Assembly: GCF_010748935.1 (NCBI RefSeq)
Contig: NZ_CP048796.1
Location: 3,289,001-3,353,000 of the forward strand
Source of the DNA: Providencia vermicola
GTDB lineage: Bacteria; Pseudomonadota; Gammaproteobacteria; Enterobacterales; Enterobacteriaceae
DNA: 64,000 nucleotides
Direction: 5' to 3'
In this document: in pieces, positions 17,628 to 26,879 of the stretch
Layout of the letters: each line of letters opens with the position of its first letter
Numbering within the stretch: position 1 is the stretch's first letter
The notes under the pieces: model-generated
Told to the model about the DNA's origin: nothing
The model's database searches: none
The model's input: the letters and a program-made list of their open reading frames with translations, nothing else
Program-made: the position numbers and the translations under genes

Positions 17628-18311
17628 TTATTTCTTGTCAGCAGAGAATGCTTGGCGATGTAAGATAGCCAGAAACTCTTCCATAAAGTTATCGTAGCTC
17701 TGCTCTAGCTTGTTCACACGCAGGTTCAAACGGTTATACGCCATAACAGCAGGGATCGCGGCAAACAGACCAATTGCAGTAGCAATCAACGCTTCTGCAA
17801 TTCCCGGTGCCACCATCTGTAGCGTCGCTTGTTTCACCGCACCTAACGCGATAAAGGCATGCATAATTCCCCAAACAGTACCAAACAACCCAATATAAGG
17901 GCTGATAGAACCAACGGTACCCAAAAATGGAATATGCGCTTCAACAGATTCAAGTTCACGGTTCATCGAAATACGCATAGCACGAGACGCACCCGTAACC
18001 ACCGCATCGGGCGCGTGAATATTAGCTTGGTGTAAACGCACAAATTCCTTGAAGCCCGCATGGAAAATTTGCTCTGCCCCACTTAGCGAATCACGGCGTG
18101 CCTGACTTTCTTTATATAAACGCGATAACTCAATACCTGACCAAAATTTATCTTCAAACGCTTCAGCCTCTCGAGTGGCCGCATTTAAAATTTTTGTTCT
18201 CTGTATAATGATGGCCCAAGAAGCGATAGAAAAACCAATCAAAACGAACATAATGATCTGAACCAATAGGCTCGCTTTTAGGAATAAATCCAGGATATTC
18301 ATGTCAGTCAC
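17628..18311 (-). CDS. tolQ: TolQ, inner-membrane motor subunit
   Basis: The 227-residue protein has three membrane helices (~16-38, 135-158, 168-192) and is almost identical to E. coli TolQ ([67 protein letters not shown]). With TolR it forms the proton-driven motor. The start is GTG at 18311, with GGAG eight bases upstream, and the same MTDMN start as the E. coli protein; an internal ATG follows three codons later. The GTG overlaps the ybgC stop as GTGA, so translation is probably coupled. Confidence 0.97.
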   Translation of the reverse strand: MTDMNILDLFLKASLLVQIIMFVLIGFSIASWAIIIQRTKILNAATREAEAFEDKFWSGIELSRLYKESQARRDSLSGAEQIFHAGFKEFVRLHQANIHAPDAVVTGASRAMRISMNRELESVEAHIPFLGTVGSISPYIGLFGTVWGIMHAFIALGAVKQATLQMVAPGIAEALIATAIGLFAAIPAVMAYNRLNLRVNKLEQSYDNFMEEFLAILHRQAFSADKK

Positions 18312-18703
18312 TGTTTAAACTCCGCGACAATAGACTTAGGAAGCGCTGTCGGCTTCATTTTTGATATGTCCACACAAGCAATCAGGGCTGTCGCCCCACA
18401 AAGCAGGTTACCTTGTGAATCAATTAACCTTTGTTGAAAGGTTAAAGAGGCACGCTTCATTTCCACGATTTGTGTCTCAATTTCCAATAAATCATCCAGC
18501 CGAGCTGCTCTCACAAAATCAGTTGTCATACTCCGAACAACAAATCCAATGTTCTCGGCTAGTAAACTTTGTTGATTGATACCTTTATCCCGTAGCATCT
18601 CGGTTCTAGCTCGTTCAAAGAAAGCAAGATAACGTGCATGGTAAACCACACCGCCCGCATCTGTATCTTCATAATAGACGCGAACAGGCCAACGAAATAA
18701 CAT
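18308..18703 (-). CDS. ybgC: YbgC, acyl-CoA thioesterase of the tol-pal operon
   Basis: This hotdog-fold thioesterase has the family motif [26 protein letters not shown], whose aspartate is catalytic (split here: [10 protein letters not shown] then [10 protein letters not shown]). In E. coli YbgC acts on acyl-CoA and interacts with phospholipid synthesis enzymes. I use the ATG at 18703, nine bases after GGAG, giving 131 residues; a GTG at 18712 would add three. It is the first gene of ybgC-tolQRAB-pal-cpoB and overlaps tolQ by 4 nt. Confidence 0.95.
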   Translation of the reverse strand: MLFRWPVRVYYEDTDAGGVVYHARYLAFFERARTEMLRDKGINQQSLLAENIGFVVRSMTTDFVRAARLDDLLEIETQIVEMKRASLTFQQRLIDSQGNLLCGATALIACVDISKMKPTALPKSIVAEFKQ

Positions 18704-18793
18704 AACAACCACTCCATCCTAGGTTAAATTAATTAACCGTGCCACTATACTCAAGACGGTGTCGCTTTGGAATGACCTAGGGGTAAAGTTATC

Positions 18794-18826
18794 AAAAAAA
18801 AATTATGGATCCGCAGACCCATAATT
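18794..18826 (-). terminator. Intrinsic terminator of the cyd operon
   Basis: AATTATGG (18801-18808) pairs with CCATAATT (18819-18826). On the minus strand it is followed by a long T-run (nine T). It lies 11 bp past the ybgE stop and separates cyd from tol transcription. Confidence 0.88.
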
Positions 18827-18836
18827 GACAATTAGA

Positions 18837-19124
18837 TTAGCTGAGGACTTTAACCAAGCCCCAGATAAGGATGATGATAGCAGGTAATGGATGGAAAACT
18901 GTTCGCCAAATCAATTTGTTAGGTCTAAAACCAACCCCAAAGATCATCGCGCTACACGTTGCCCAAATAAGTAATAACCCTTGCCAAATTAGGAATGAAC
19001 TGGTTTTTGCAGCGAATTGGGTCGGATCCCACATAACGCTTCCCGCAATCACCAAAGCTAATAAAAGGATAAGGAACCTTATCGGCCCCTTATCCAATAG
19101 CTGATAGCATTTATCCACCAGCAT
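18837..19124 (-). CDS. ybgE: YbgE, small membrane protein of the cyd operon
   Basis: The 95-residue protein has three hydrophobic helices. It resembles E. coli YbgE (97 residues) in MWDPTQFAAKTS, IWQGLLLIWA and GVGFRPNKL. Its role is unclear; it co-occurs with cytochrome bd genes but is not needed for oxidase activity in E. coli as far as I recall. It starts 6 bp after the cydX stop. Confidence 0.92.
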   Translation of the reverse strand: MLVDKCYQLLDKGPIRFLILLLALVIAGSVMWDPTQFAAKTSSFLIWQGLLLIWATCSAMIFGVGFRPNKLIWRTVFHPLPAIIILIWGLVKVLS

Positions 19125-19130
19125 TATTTA

Positions 19131-19244
19131 TTACTCGCCATCTTTAGCTGCGGCTTTGTCTTCCGCATGCTCTAACGCTAGAGCTGCAATCACTGCAAAA
19201 CTACAAGCTAACAGCGTGCCGAGGATCCAGGCAAAATACCACAT
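19131..19244 (-). CDS. cydX: CydX, small subunit of cytochrome bd-I oxidase
   Basis: This 37-residue single-helix protein starts MWYFAWILGTLLACSF, identical to E. coli CydX over that stretch, and ends with an acidic tail. CydX sits on CydA and stabilises the haem b595/d site. It lies 12 bp after cydB, with GGAG in AAGGAGCATAAC as ribosome site. It is too short for default gene callers and easily missed. Confidence 0.96.
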   Translation of the reverse strand: MWYFAWILGTLLACSFAVIAALALEHAEDKAAAKDGE

Positions 19245-19256
19245 ATGTTATGCTCC

Positions 19257-20396
19257 TTAATACAGTGAATGCTTGTTGCCTTCGATAAAGTTTTTGTCCA
19301 AACGGCCAAACATTTTGTAGTAACACCACGCTGTGTAAGCCAATACGATTGGAACAAAGATAATAGCAACAACTGTCATAACTTGCAGAGTAAACAGGCT
19401 AGATGTTGCATCCCACATAGTCAAACTTGCGTTTGGCATAATGCTTGAAGGCATAATGAATGGGAACATAGCAACACCGCAAGTTAAAATGATACATGCG
19501 ATAGTCAGTGATGAACTCACAAACGCAAGCGCATTTTTGTCTGCTTTACTAAACAGCATCGTTAACAGTGGTAAAACCACACCCAGCGCAGGCAGAGCCC
19601 ACAATACAGGGTAGTTGTTAAAATTAGTCAACCAAGCGCCAGATGCAACCTCAACTGTTTTATTCAGTGGGTTTGATACGCTTAATGTATCGATAGTTGA
19701 CGTCACCACATAACCATCAATGCTCATCACTAACCAAGCACCTGCACCCGCAAATGCGATTAGGGTCAGTAATGCAGTGACATAAGTTGCTTTACGAACG
19801 CGTAGGTGTAGTTCACCCGTTGTACGCATTTGCAAATAAGTTGCACCTTGAGTCACAATCATCATTAAGCTAACAACACCCGCTAACAAGCCATATGGGT
19901 TTAGCAGACCAAACAGGTTACCTGTATAAGTCAGGTACTGTTGGTTATCGATTTGGAATGGAACACCTAACAGTAGGTTACCAAACGCCACCCCGATAAC
20001 CAGTGGTGGAACGAAACCACCGATAAACAGACCCCAGTCCCACATGTTACGCCATTTTGGATTTTCCAGCTTAGAACGGTAGTCAAAACCGACTGGGCGG
20101 AAGAACAGCGCAGCTAGCACTAAAATCATAGCGACATAGAAACCAGAGAATGCAGCAGCATAAACTTGTGGCCATGCCGCGAACATCGCACCACCGGCAG
20201 TGATTAACCAAACTTGGTTACCATCCCAGTGCGGTGCAACCGCATTAATCATGATACGGCGATCAGTATCTGTTTTACCTAAAATTGGTAATAAGAAGCC
20301 GACGCCCATGTCAAAGCCATCCGTGACAGCGAAGCCAATCAGCAGAACGCCGATTAGAATCCACCACACAAATCGAAGAACTTCATAATCAAACAT
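19257..20396 (-). CDS. cydB: Cytochrome bd-I ubiquinol oxidase subunit II
   Basis: The 379-residue protein has about nine membrane helices and matches E. coli CydB (379) in length. Recognised blocks include RFVWWILIGVLLIGFAVTDG, PHWDGNQVWLITAGGA and NPYGLLAGV. CydB is the structural partner of CydA in the high-affinity quinol oxidase used when oxygen is low. It lies 14 bp after cydA. Confidence 0.97.
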   Translation of the reverse strand: MFDYEVLRFVWWILIGVLLIGFAVTDGFDMGVGFLLPILGKTDTDRRIMINAVAPHWDGNQVWLITAGGAMFAAWPQVYAAAFSGFYVAMILVLAALFFRPVGFDYRSKLENPKWRNMWDWGLFIGGFVPPLVIGVAFGNLLLGVPFQIDNQQYLTYTGNLFGLLNPYGLLAGVVSLMMIVTQGATYLQMRTTGELHLRVRKATYVTALLTLIAFAGAGAWLVMSIDGYVVTSTIDTLSVSNPLNKTVEVASGAWLTNFNNYPVLWALPALGVVLPLLTMLFSKADKNALAFVSSSLTIACIILTCGVAMFPFIMPSSIMPNASLTMWDATSSLFTLQVMTVVAIIFVPIVLAYTAWCYYKMFGRLDKNFIEGNKHSLY

Positions 20397-20410
20397 AAGT
20401 GGACTCCTGT

Positions 20411-21979
20411 TTACTGAACGTCTTGTGCAGAGCTGTTTTTCTGTTCAAAGTGATAGCGGCCAGTTTTCAGGCTGCTTGGCCCTTTACGAGCGAATTTGAA
20501 CATTAGGAACAATTCAGCAATTAAGAACAGTGTATACAGACCACAGATCAGAGCTAGAGAGAAAATCAGATCATGGGTTGTCAAGTTTGAGTGTGCAACG
20601 GATACAGGAAGAACCTCACCGATAGCCCAAGGCTGACGACCATATTCTGCAACAAACCAACCTGATTCAATCGCAATCCATGGTAATGGGATACCGAACA
20701 ATGCGGTACGCAGCAGCCATTTGTTTTGGCCGATACGGTTGCGAACAACAGAAAGGAAGGAGAGACCGATGATAATCAGTAGTAAGAAACCGACACCAAC
20801 CATGATACGGAATGCCCAGAACAATGGACCGACATTTGGAATACTATCTTTAACCGCTTTTTGGATCTGTGCTTCAGTTGCATCAACAATGTTTGGTGCA
20901 TATTGTTTCAGCAGAAGACCATAACCTAAATCTTTCTTATTTGCTTCAAAAGACTTACGTAATTCAGGATCTTTATTGCCCGCTAACAGCTCTTGCAGTT
21001 CACCGTATGCGATCATACCGTTACGGATACGAACTTCATGCTGCTTCATCAGATCTTTCAGACCTAAGACAGGCGTGTCGAGTGAGCGTGTTGTGATAAG
21101 CCCCATCACCCATGGAATTTCAATCGCAAATTTGTTTTCCATTTTTTCGGTGTCAGGCCAAGCAATTAGGTTAAACGCCGCAGGTGGTGCATGCGTTTCC
21201 CACTCAGCTTCTACCGCAGCCAGTTTGGTTTTCTGTACGTCACCCATTTCGTAACCTGATTCATCACCAAGAACGATAACAGACAACACAGCCGCAATAC
21301 CAAAGCTTGCAGCAATCGCAAATGAACGTTTAGCAAATGCAAGGTCACGACCTTTAAGCATGTAGTAAGAACTAATGCCCAATACAAACATCGCACCAGT
21401 ACAGTAACCAGCAGCAACGGTGTGAACGAATTTAACTTGTGCAACTGGGTTTAAGACTAGCTCAGAGAAGCTAACCATTTCCATACGCATAGTTTCAAAG
21501 TTAAAGTCTGCTGCTATTGGGTTTTGCATCCAGCCGTTCGCAACAAGAATCCACAGTGCAGAGAAGTTAGAACCTAAAGCGACTAACCAAGTAACTGCAA
21601 GGTGCTGGGTCTTGCTCAAACGATCCCAACCAAAGAAGAATAAACCAACAAAGGTCGATTCAAGGAAGAATGCCATCAAACCTTCGATTGCAAGAGGTGC
21701 ACCGAAGATATCTCCAACATAGTGGGCATAGTAAGACCAGTTAGTACCGAATTGGAACTCCATAGTCAAACCAGTGGCAACACCTAGAGCAAAGTTAATA
21801 CCAAATAACTTGCCCCAGAACTTAGTCATATCTTTATAAATTTGCTTACCAGACAGCACATATACCGTTTCCATAATCGCAAGCAAAAACGCCATACCGA
21901 GCGTTAATGGCACGAATAGGAAGTGATACATCGCAGTTAAGGCAAACTGTAATCTTGACAGTTCGACAATATCAAACAT
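20411..21979 (-). CDS. cydA: Cytochrome bd-I ubiquinol oxidase subunit I
   Basis: The 522-residue protein carries the three haems of the oxidase. His19 in the N-terminal [14 protein letters not shown] helix is a haem ligand in the family. The long Q-loop (about residues 250-380) indicates the L-type found in enterobacteria. [19 protein letters not shown] is the quinol/haem-proximal motif. It reduces oxygen to water with high affinity, generating proton-motive force. It heads the cydABX-ybgE operon, and FNR- and ArcA-like sites lie upstream. A GGAG ribosome site precedes the ATG. Confidence 0.98.
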   Translation of the reverse strand: MFDIVELSRLQFALTAMYHFLFVPLTLGMAFLLAIMETVYVLSGKQIYKDMTKFWGKLFGINFALGVATGLTMEFQFGTNWSYYAHYVGDIFGAPLAIEGLMAFFLESTFVGLFFFGWDRLSKTQHLAVTWLVALGSNFSALWILVANGWMQNPIAADFNFETMRMEMVSFSELVLNPVAQVKFVHTVAAGYCTGAMFVLGISSYYMLKGRDLAFAKRSFAIAASFGIAAVLSVIVLGDESGYEMGDVQKTKLAAVEAEWETHAPPAAFNLIAWPDTEKMENKFAIEIPWVMGLITTRSLDTPVLGLKDLMKQHEVRIRNGMIAYGELQELLAGNKDPELRKSFEANKKDLGYGLLLKQYAPNIVDATEAQIQKAVKDSIPNVGPLFWAFRIMVGVGFLLLIIIGLSFLSVVRNRIGQNKWLLRTALFGIPLPWIAIESGWFVAEYGRQPWAIGEVLPVSVAHSNLTTHDLIFSLALICGLYTLFLIAELFLMFKFARKGPSSLKTGRYHFEQKNSSAQDVQ

Positions 21980-22249
21980 CTTGACTCCTTGCTCCTAGCA
22001 GGAAGACACCGACTTGCGGCAACCCAGCTTCCAATAAAATTAAAGAAAGCCTCTTAACTACCAGCAAAAAATGCCTCAAAACAACAAATAATTAACAAAA
22101 TTCAAAACTCTAACGACACTATAATAATAGTACGCTTATCTTCACATACAATAAACTTCTTTTGCGTGATTCAGATTTGAATTCTGAATATATATCAATA
22201 ATTATACCCTATAATAGAAAAACGAGTATTTGATCGAGCACCAATTTAA

Positions 22250-22380
22250 GCAATTTAGAAAAATAATGCCAGCACTAATGAATTGATTTACGTCAATTTT
22301 TTAAGCATTGTTAATTGATTATCCTTATCATCAATTAATGGTTGGTTAAATGTTAATTGAGTGTTATTGAGAATAGTACA
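22250..22380. promoter_or_regulatory. FNR- and ArcA-like sites upstream of cydA
   Basis: TTGATTTACGTCAA at 22283-22296 matches the FNR dyad TTGAT-N4-ATCAA at nine of ten positions. Several TGTTAATT / GGTTAAAT stretches between 22305 and 22370 resemble repeated ArcA boxes, and AATTGAT...ATCAATT forms another dyad. cydAB is ArcA-activated and FNR-repressed in E. coli, so the sites fit. They lie about 300 bp upstream of the gene. Confidence 0.6.
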
Positions 22381-22449
22381 AATATTCTTATTTTTCTAAA
22401 AGACTACCTAAAAAAATTAACTTTTGATTTGAAACTTCATAAAAAGATA

Positions 22450-23400
22450 ATTTAATTTATAATTTTAGCCTATTTTGTTTTTATTATGACTTTTATTAAT
22501 TACTAAATAAATTCTGATGACTTGCTATTTCTGATTAATTAATTCTGACCGACACCGTTATTATTAACGAAACACAATTCATCAGCATTATATCTGTTGA
22601 TTGACAAAAAATAGCTTATTTAGCCTACCAAAATGACGAAATAACCAGCAGTTTATCCTTGATTGACTATCTATTTATTCAAGTAATCACAAGAATACTG
22701 CCATCAACGACGTGAGATACTCTTCAACGCCAAAGTATCCACAAGCGCATTCAGTCAGCATTGTAGCCTGTCAATTTACGCCCCCCTTGTTAGGACATTG
22801 CACGTAGCTTGCTTCGCTCCTAGCGCTATAGCAAGCATCAGCGGCTTCTTTTTAGCATACTGTTGATTCTGAATGATTGTTTGTGAAATAACTCGCTATT
22901 GAATAACGGTTTTATCATTTAAAGGAGAAACCTTCGATCGCCCAAATACCGCCAAACGTGCCACCGTACGGCAGAATACGGCTAGGCTTGCACTCCCTCC
23001 CCCACATCACCCAGTAAAACGGTTATCATGAGTGGTAGACATGCGTTCATCGTGTAGAAAGGGATACATACCGCCGTTGGCCGGCTTTACTCGCAAAACC
23101 CCTGATTTCACAATCAAAAAATATTCGAGTATTTAGGCGTTGCTCTCAATCATGACGCTTTTTTAAAGCCTATAGGCTAGAAATTTCTCTCGACCATACA
23201 AAGCGCGGATACACAAAAAATTGACCAATGGATGGATAACAGTCGCGCGTTTGATGCCAGGATGGATAGCGATAGATAGGTAAGTACGTACTCGAAGATG
23301 TTGTCAGCAACTCAACTTATGATTCAGCCACCTGATCTGAGTTCTGAGAATACACACTGACCACAGAGCCAATTGCGCTTGAACAGGAGTTGCAATTTCA
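22450..23400. other. Long non-coding stretch between cyd and suc with decayed coding remnants
   Basis: About 1 kb carries no intact gene. The left part is AT-rich; the part from ~22740 on is more GC-rich and patchy. It contains a 72-codon frame with one internal TGA (22896-23111, minus) and a 32-codon open stretch on the plus strand (23181-23279, encoding DTQKIDQWMDNSRAFDAR) without a proper start. E. coli has the mng genes here. The appearance is of deleted and eroded DNA. Confidence 0.5.
22896..23111 (-). pseudogene. Short decayed ORF with an in-frame stop
   Basis: Reading the minus strand from the GTG at 23111, 34 codons (KPANGGMYPFLHDERMSTTH...) run to a TGA, then the same frame continues for 36 codons (CGGGSASLAVFCRTVARLAV...) to a TAG at 22896. 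A single TGG-to-TGA change would join them. The peptide faintly recalls small ORFs of P4-like satellite islands (Ash/Icd-like), but that is from memory and unverified. No partner genes remain. Confidence 0.35.
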
Positions 23401-23414
23401 TCTTTTTAAATAAA

Positions 23415-23445
23415 AAGCCCGCGATTCGAATTTGAATGCGGGCTT
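23415..23445 (-). terminator. Intrinsic terminator after sucD
   Basis: AAGCCCGC (23415-23422) pairs with GCGGGCTT (23438-23445), with an inner ATTC/GAAT stem. A T-rich run follows on the minus strand. It closes the sdh-suc operon 35 bp past the sucD stop. In E. coli the small RNA SdhX comes from this 3' end; the fragment between stop and terminator here is only ~60 nt. Confidence 0.9.
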
Positions 23446-23479
23446 AATTGGGTTTAATCGTCAGTTCAAACGACTAAAC

Positions 23480-24352
23480 TTATTTTGCTAGCAGTGATTT
23501 TACTGCATCGCCGATATCCGCTAAGCTACGAACCGTTTTAACACCGGCCGCTTCTAATGCAGCGAATTTCTCATCAGCAGTACCTTTACCGCCCGCGATA
23601 ATTGCACCTGCGTGACCCATACGCTTGCCTTTAGGTGCAGTTACACCGGCAATATAACCAACAACAGGTTTGGTTACATGGTCTTTAATGTAAGCAGCCG
23701 CTTCTTCTTCAGCATTACCACCAATTTCACCGATCATCACGATCGCTTCAGTTTGTGGATCTTCTTGGAACATTTTCAGGATATCAATGAAGTTTGAACC
23801 CGGAATAGGGTCACCACCGATACCAACACATGTTGATTGACCAAGACCAGCATCTGTCGTCTGTTTAACCGCTTCATAAGTCAGTGTACCTGAACGAGAA
23901 ACGATACCCACTTTACCTGGCATATGAATGTGACCGGGTTGAATACCGATCTTACATTCACCCGGAGTGATAACACCTGGGCAGTTTGGACCGATCATAC
24001 GAACGCCAGCTTCATCTAATTTTACTTTAACAGTCAGCATGTCCAGAGTTGGAATACCTTCGGTAATCGTAATAATCAGTTTGATGCCCGCATCAATAGC
24101 TTCAAGGATCGAATCTTTACAGAAAGGAGCCGGAACATAGATCACAGAGGCGGTAGCACCTGTTGCTTCTACAGCTTCACGAACGGTGTTAAATACAGGC
24201 AGACCTAGGTGAGTTGTACCACCTTTACCTGGCGTTACACCGCCGACCATTTTTGTACCATAAGCAATAGCTTGCTCAGAGTGGAATGTACCTTGACCGC
24301 CAGTGAAACCTTGGCAAATTACTTTGGTGTTTTTATCAATTAAAATAGACAT
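23480..24352 (-). CDS. sucD: Succinyl-CoA synthetase alpha subunit
   Basis: The 290-residue subunit binds CoA through its N-terminal Rossmann-like domain ([15 protein letters not shown]) and carries the phospho-histidine in [18 protein letters not shown] near residue 246. [13 protein letters not shown] and [12 protein letters not shown] are further signatures. With SucC it makes ATP and succinate from succinyl-CoA. The ATG overlaps the sucC stop by one base (TAATG), so translation is coupled. It is the last gene of the sdhCDAB-sucABCD run. Confidence 0.98.
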   Translation of the reverse strand: MSILIDKNTKVICQGFTGGQGTFHSEQAIAYGTKMVGGVTPGKGGTTHLGLPVFNTVREAVEATGATASVIYVPAPFCKDSILEAIDAGIKLIITITEGIPTLDMLTVKVKLDEAGVRMIGPNCPGVITPGECKIGIQPGHIHMPGKVGIVSRSGTLTYEAVKQTTDAGLGQSTCVGIGGDPIPGSNFIDILKMFQEDPQTEAIVMIGEIGGNAEEEAAAYIKDHVTKPVVGYIAGVTAPKGKRMGHAGAIIAGGKGTADEKFAALEAAGVKTVRSLADIGDAVKSLLAK

Positions 24353-25518
24353 TATTTAGCCTCCGCCGCTGCTACTGCTTTCTTAGCTGCATCTGTCAGG
24401 CTATTTGCTGCGATGATATTCAAGCCGCTATCTGCCAGTTTTTTCGCACCTAACTCTGCATTGTTACCTTCTAAACGAACCACTACTGGTACATTTACGC
24501 CAACTTCTTCTACTGCACCAATGATGCCGTCTGCAATCAGGTCACAGCGAACGATACCACCAAAAATGTTAACGAAAACAGCTTTCACGCTCTTATCTGA
24601 AAGGATAATTTTAAATGCTTCAGTTACGCGTTCTTTCGTTGCGCCGCCGCCAACGTCAAGGAAGTTAGCTGGTGCACCACCGTGCAGTTTAACGATGTCC
24701 ATCGTCCCCATAGCAAGACCTGCACCGTTAACCATACAACCGATGTTGCCATCTAGCGCAACGTAGTTCAGCTCCCACTGAGCTGCTTGTGCTTCACGCG
24801 CATCTTCTTGAGATGGGTCATGCATTTCGCGCATTTCTGCTTGACGATATAGCGCGTTGCTATCAACACCTAATTTACCATCTAAACAAACAAGGTCACC
24901 CTCGGTATTAATCACTAATGGGTTAACTTCGATGAGTGCAAGGTCACGTTCTAGGAACATCGTTGCTAGACCCATGAAAATTTTAGCGAATTGGCTAACT
25001 TGTTTACCCGTTAGGCCTAATTTGAACGCTAACTCACGGCCTTGGAAAGGCATAGGACCCGTTAATGGATCGATAACTGCTTTATGGATAAGCTCTGGCG
25101 TTTCTTCAGCAACTTTCTCAATCTCAACACCACCTTCCGTTGATGCCATAAACACAACACGACGTGTGCCACGGTCAACTACCGCACCTAGGTACAGTTC
25201 TTTAGCAATGTCAGTCGCGTTTTCAACCAAAATTTGGTTAACTGGCTGACCATTTGCATCTGTTTGGTAAGTGACAAGGTTTTTACCTAACCATTTATCA
25301 GCGAACTCTTTGATATCATTGATATCATTTGTCACTTTTACGCCACCAGCTTTACCACGTCCACCCGCGTGAACTTGGCATTTAACAACCCATGGGCCGT
25401 TTCCGATTTTTTTTGCTGCTTCTACAGCTTCAGTTGCTGATGTACAGGCATAACCCGTTGGTGCTGGCAAACCATAGCGTGTAAAAAGCTGTTTTGCCTG
25501 ATACTCGTGTAAATTCAT
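24352..25518 (-). CDS. sucC: Succinyl-CoA synthetase beta subunit (ADP-forming)
   Basis: The 388-residue subunit has an N-terminal ATP-grasp domain ([30 protein letters not shown]) that binds nucleotide and a C-terminal CoA-ligase domain ([23 protein letters not shown]). Length equals E. coli SucC. It starts 132 bp after sucB; that gap has three hairpins (reported separately), which may set the SucAB:SucCD ratio. Confidence 0.98.
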   Translation of the reverse strand: MNLHEYQAKQLFTRYGLPAPTGYACTSATEAVEAAKKIGNGPWVVKCQVHAGGRGKAGGVKVTNDINDIKEFADKWLGKNLVTYQTDANGQPVNQILVENATDIAKELYLGAVVDRGTRRVVFMASTEGGVEIEKVAEETPELIHKAVIDPLTGPMPFQGRELAFKLGLTGKQVSQFAKIFMGLATMFLERDLALIEVNPLVINTEGDLVCLDGKLGVDSNALYRQAEMREMHDPSQEDAREAQAAQWELNYVALDGNIGCMVNGAGLAMGTMDIVKLHGGAPANFLDVGGGATKERVTEAFKIILSDKSVKAVFVNIFGGIVRCDLIADGIIGAVEEVGVNVPVVVRLEGNNAELGAKKLADSGLNIIAANSLTDAAKKAVAAAEAK

Positions 25519-25545
25519 GATGTTCTATCCATAATTGAGTCTGAA

Positions 25546-25640
25546 GAGGCGTTTATTCGCCTCCTGCAATTGTTACTGATTTAGCAACCGGCGAACCGGT
25601 TGCATCGGTTACTTCAGACCGGGCAGGTCATACCCTGCCC
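25546..25640. repeat. Three consecutive hairpins in the sucB-sucC spacer
   Basis: Three perfect inverted repeats sit side by side: GAGGCG/CGCCTC (25546-25551, 25558-25563), GCAACCGG/CCGGTTGC with loop CGAA (25584-25591, 25596-25603), and GGGCAGG/CCTGCCC (25621-25627, 25634-25640). None has a T-run, so they look like processing or stability elements within the operon mRNA rather than terminators. Confidence 0.7.
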
Positions 25641-25650
25641 TGTTATGTTG

Positions 25651-26865
25651 CTATACGTCCAGCAGTAAACGAGTTGGATCTTCCAGCATATCTTTGATGG
25701 CGACTAAGAAGCCAACTGACTCGCTACCATCAATCAGACGGTGGTCATAAGATAGTGCAAGGTACATCATTGGAAGAATTTCAACCTTACCGTTAACCGC
25801 CATAGGGCGATCTTTAATAGCATGCATGCCTAAGATTGCACTTTGTGGTGGGTTAATGATAGGAGTAGACATTAGAGAACCGAATACGCCACCGTTGGTA
25901 ATTGTGAAATTACCACCCGTCAGATCATCAACAGTCAGCTTACCGTCACGACCTTTGACTGCCAGTTCTTTAATTTTCTTCTCAATATCAGCCATGCTCA
26001 TTGCATCAACATCACGCAATACTGGGGTGACCAGACCACGTGGCGTTGAAACAGCAATACTGATATCGAAATAGTTATGGTAAACAACGTCTGTACCATC
26101 AATAGAAGCATTCACTTCAGGATAACGTTTGAGTGCTTCAACCGCAGCTTTAACATAGAAAGACATAAAGCCTAAACGTACACCGTGACGTTTTTCGAAT
26201 GCTTCACCATATTGCTTACGCAGATCTTTAATTGGCTGCATGTTAACTTCGTTAAACGTCGTTAACATCGCGGTGTTATTTTTCGCTTCCAATAAACGCT
26301 CAGCAATACGCTTACGTAAACGCGTCATAGGAACACGTTTTTCGCTACGATGAGCCAGAGGTGCTTGTGGTGCAGCTGGCGCTTCAGCTTTAGCCGCCGG
26401 TGCTGATTTATTCGCTGCTAAGTGTTTCTCAACGTCTTCACGAGTCAAACGACCACCAACACCCGTGCCTTTAATGTCAGCAGGATTGAGATCATGCTCA
26501 GCCACTAAACGACGGATCGCTGGAGAAAGTGCATCATTGCTCTCTTCTTCCAAGCTCGCTGTTTGACGTTGTGCAGGTGCAGCTTCTTGAGTGGATTTCA
26601 CTTCAACAGGCATCCCCGTGCTGTCACCTAAGCGAATACGACCTAACAGCTGTTTAGACAGTACCGTTGCGCCTTCATCTTCAACGATAGCTTCTAATAC
26701 ACCCGCTTCACTTGCAGGAACTTCTAATACAACTTTATCCGTTTCGATTTCAACCAGCACTTCGTCACGTTCAACGCTATCACCTGGTTTTTTATGCCAT
26801 GTGGCAACCGTAGCATCGGCAACGGATTCAGGAAGATCTGGAACAAGAATTTCTACACTACTCAT
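25651..26865 (-). CDS. sucB: Dihydrolipoyl succinyltransferase, E2 of 2-oxoglutarate dehydrogenase
   Basis: The 404-residue protein has one N-terminal lipoyl domain (lipoyl lysine in [14 protein letters not shown], ~residue 44), a peripheral-subunit-binding domain ([20 protein letters not shown], ~112-131), an Ala/Pro linker and the catalytic acyltransferase domain ending with [10 protein letters not shown], whose His and Asp are catalytic. It forms the 24-meric core of the complex. It starts 14 bp after sucA with an AAAGGAT ribosome site. Confidence 0.98.
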   Translation of the reverse strand: MSSVEILVPDLPESVADATVATWHKKPGDSVERDEVLVEIETDKVVLEVPASEAGVLEAIVEDEGATVLSKQLLGRIRLGDSTGMPVEVKSTQEAAPAQRQTASLEEESNDALSPAIRRLVAEHDLNPADIKGTGVGGRLTREDVEKHLAANKSAPAAKAEAPAAPQAPLAHRSEKRVPMTRLRKRIAERLLEAKNNTAMLTTFNEVNMQPIKDLRKQYGEAFEKRHGVRLGFMSFYVKAAVEALKRYPEVNASIDGTDVVYHNYFDISIAVSTPRGLVTPVLRDVDAMSMADIEKKIKELAVKGRDGKLTVDDLTGGNFTITNGGVFGSLMSTPIINPPQSAILGMHAIKDRPMAVNGKVEILPMMYLALSYDHRLIDGSESVGFLVAIKDMLEDPTRLLLDV

Positions 26866-26879
26866 TTTCTATCCTTTAA

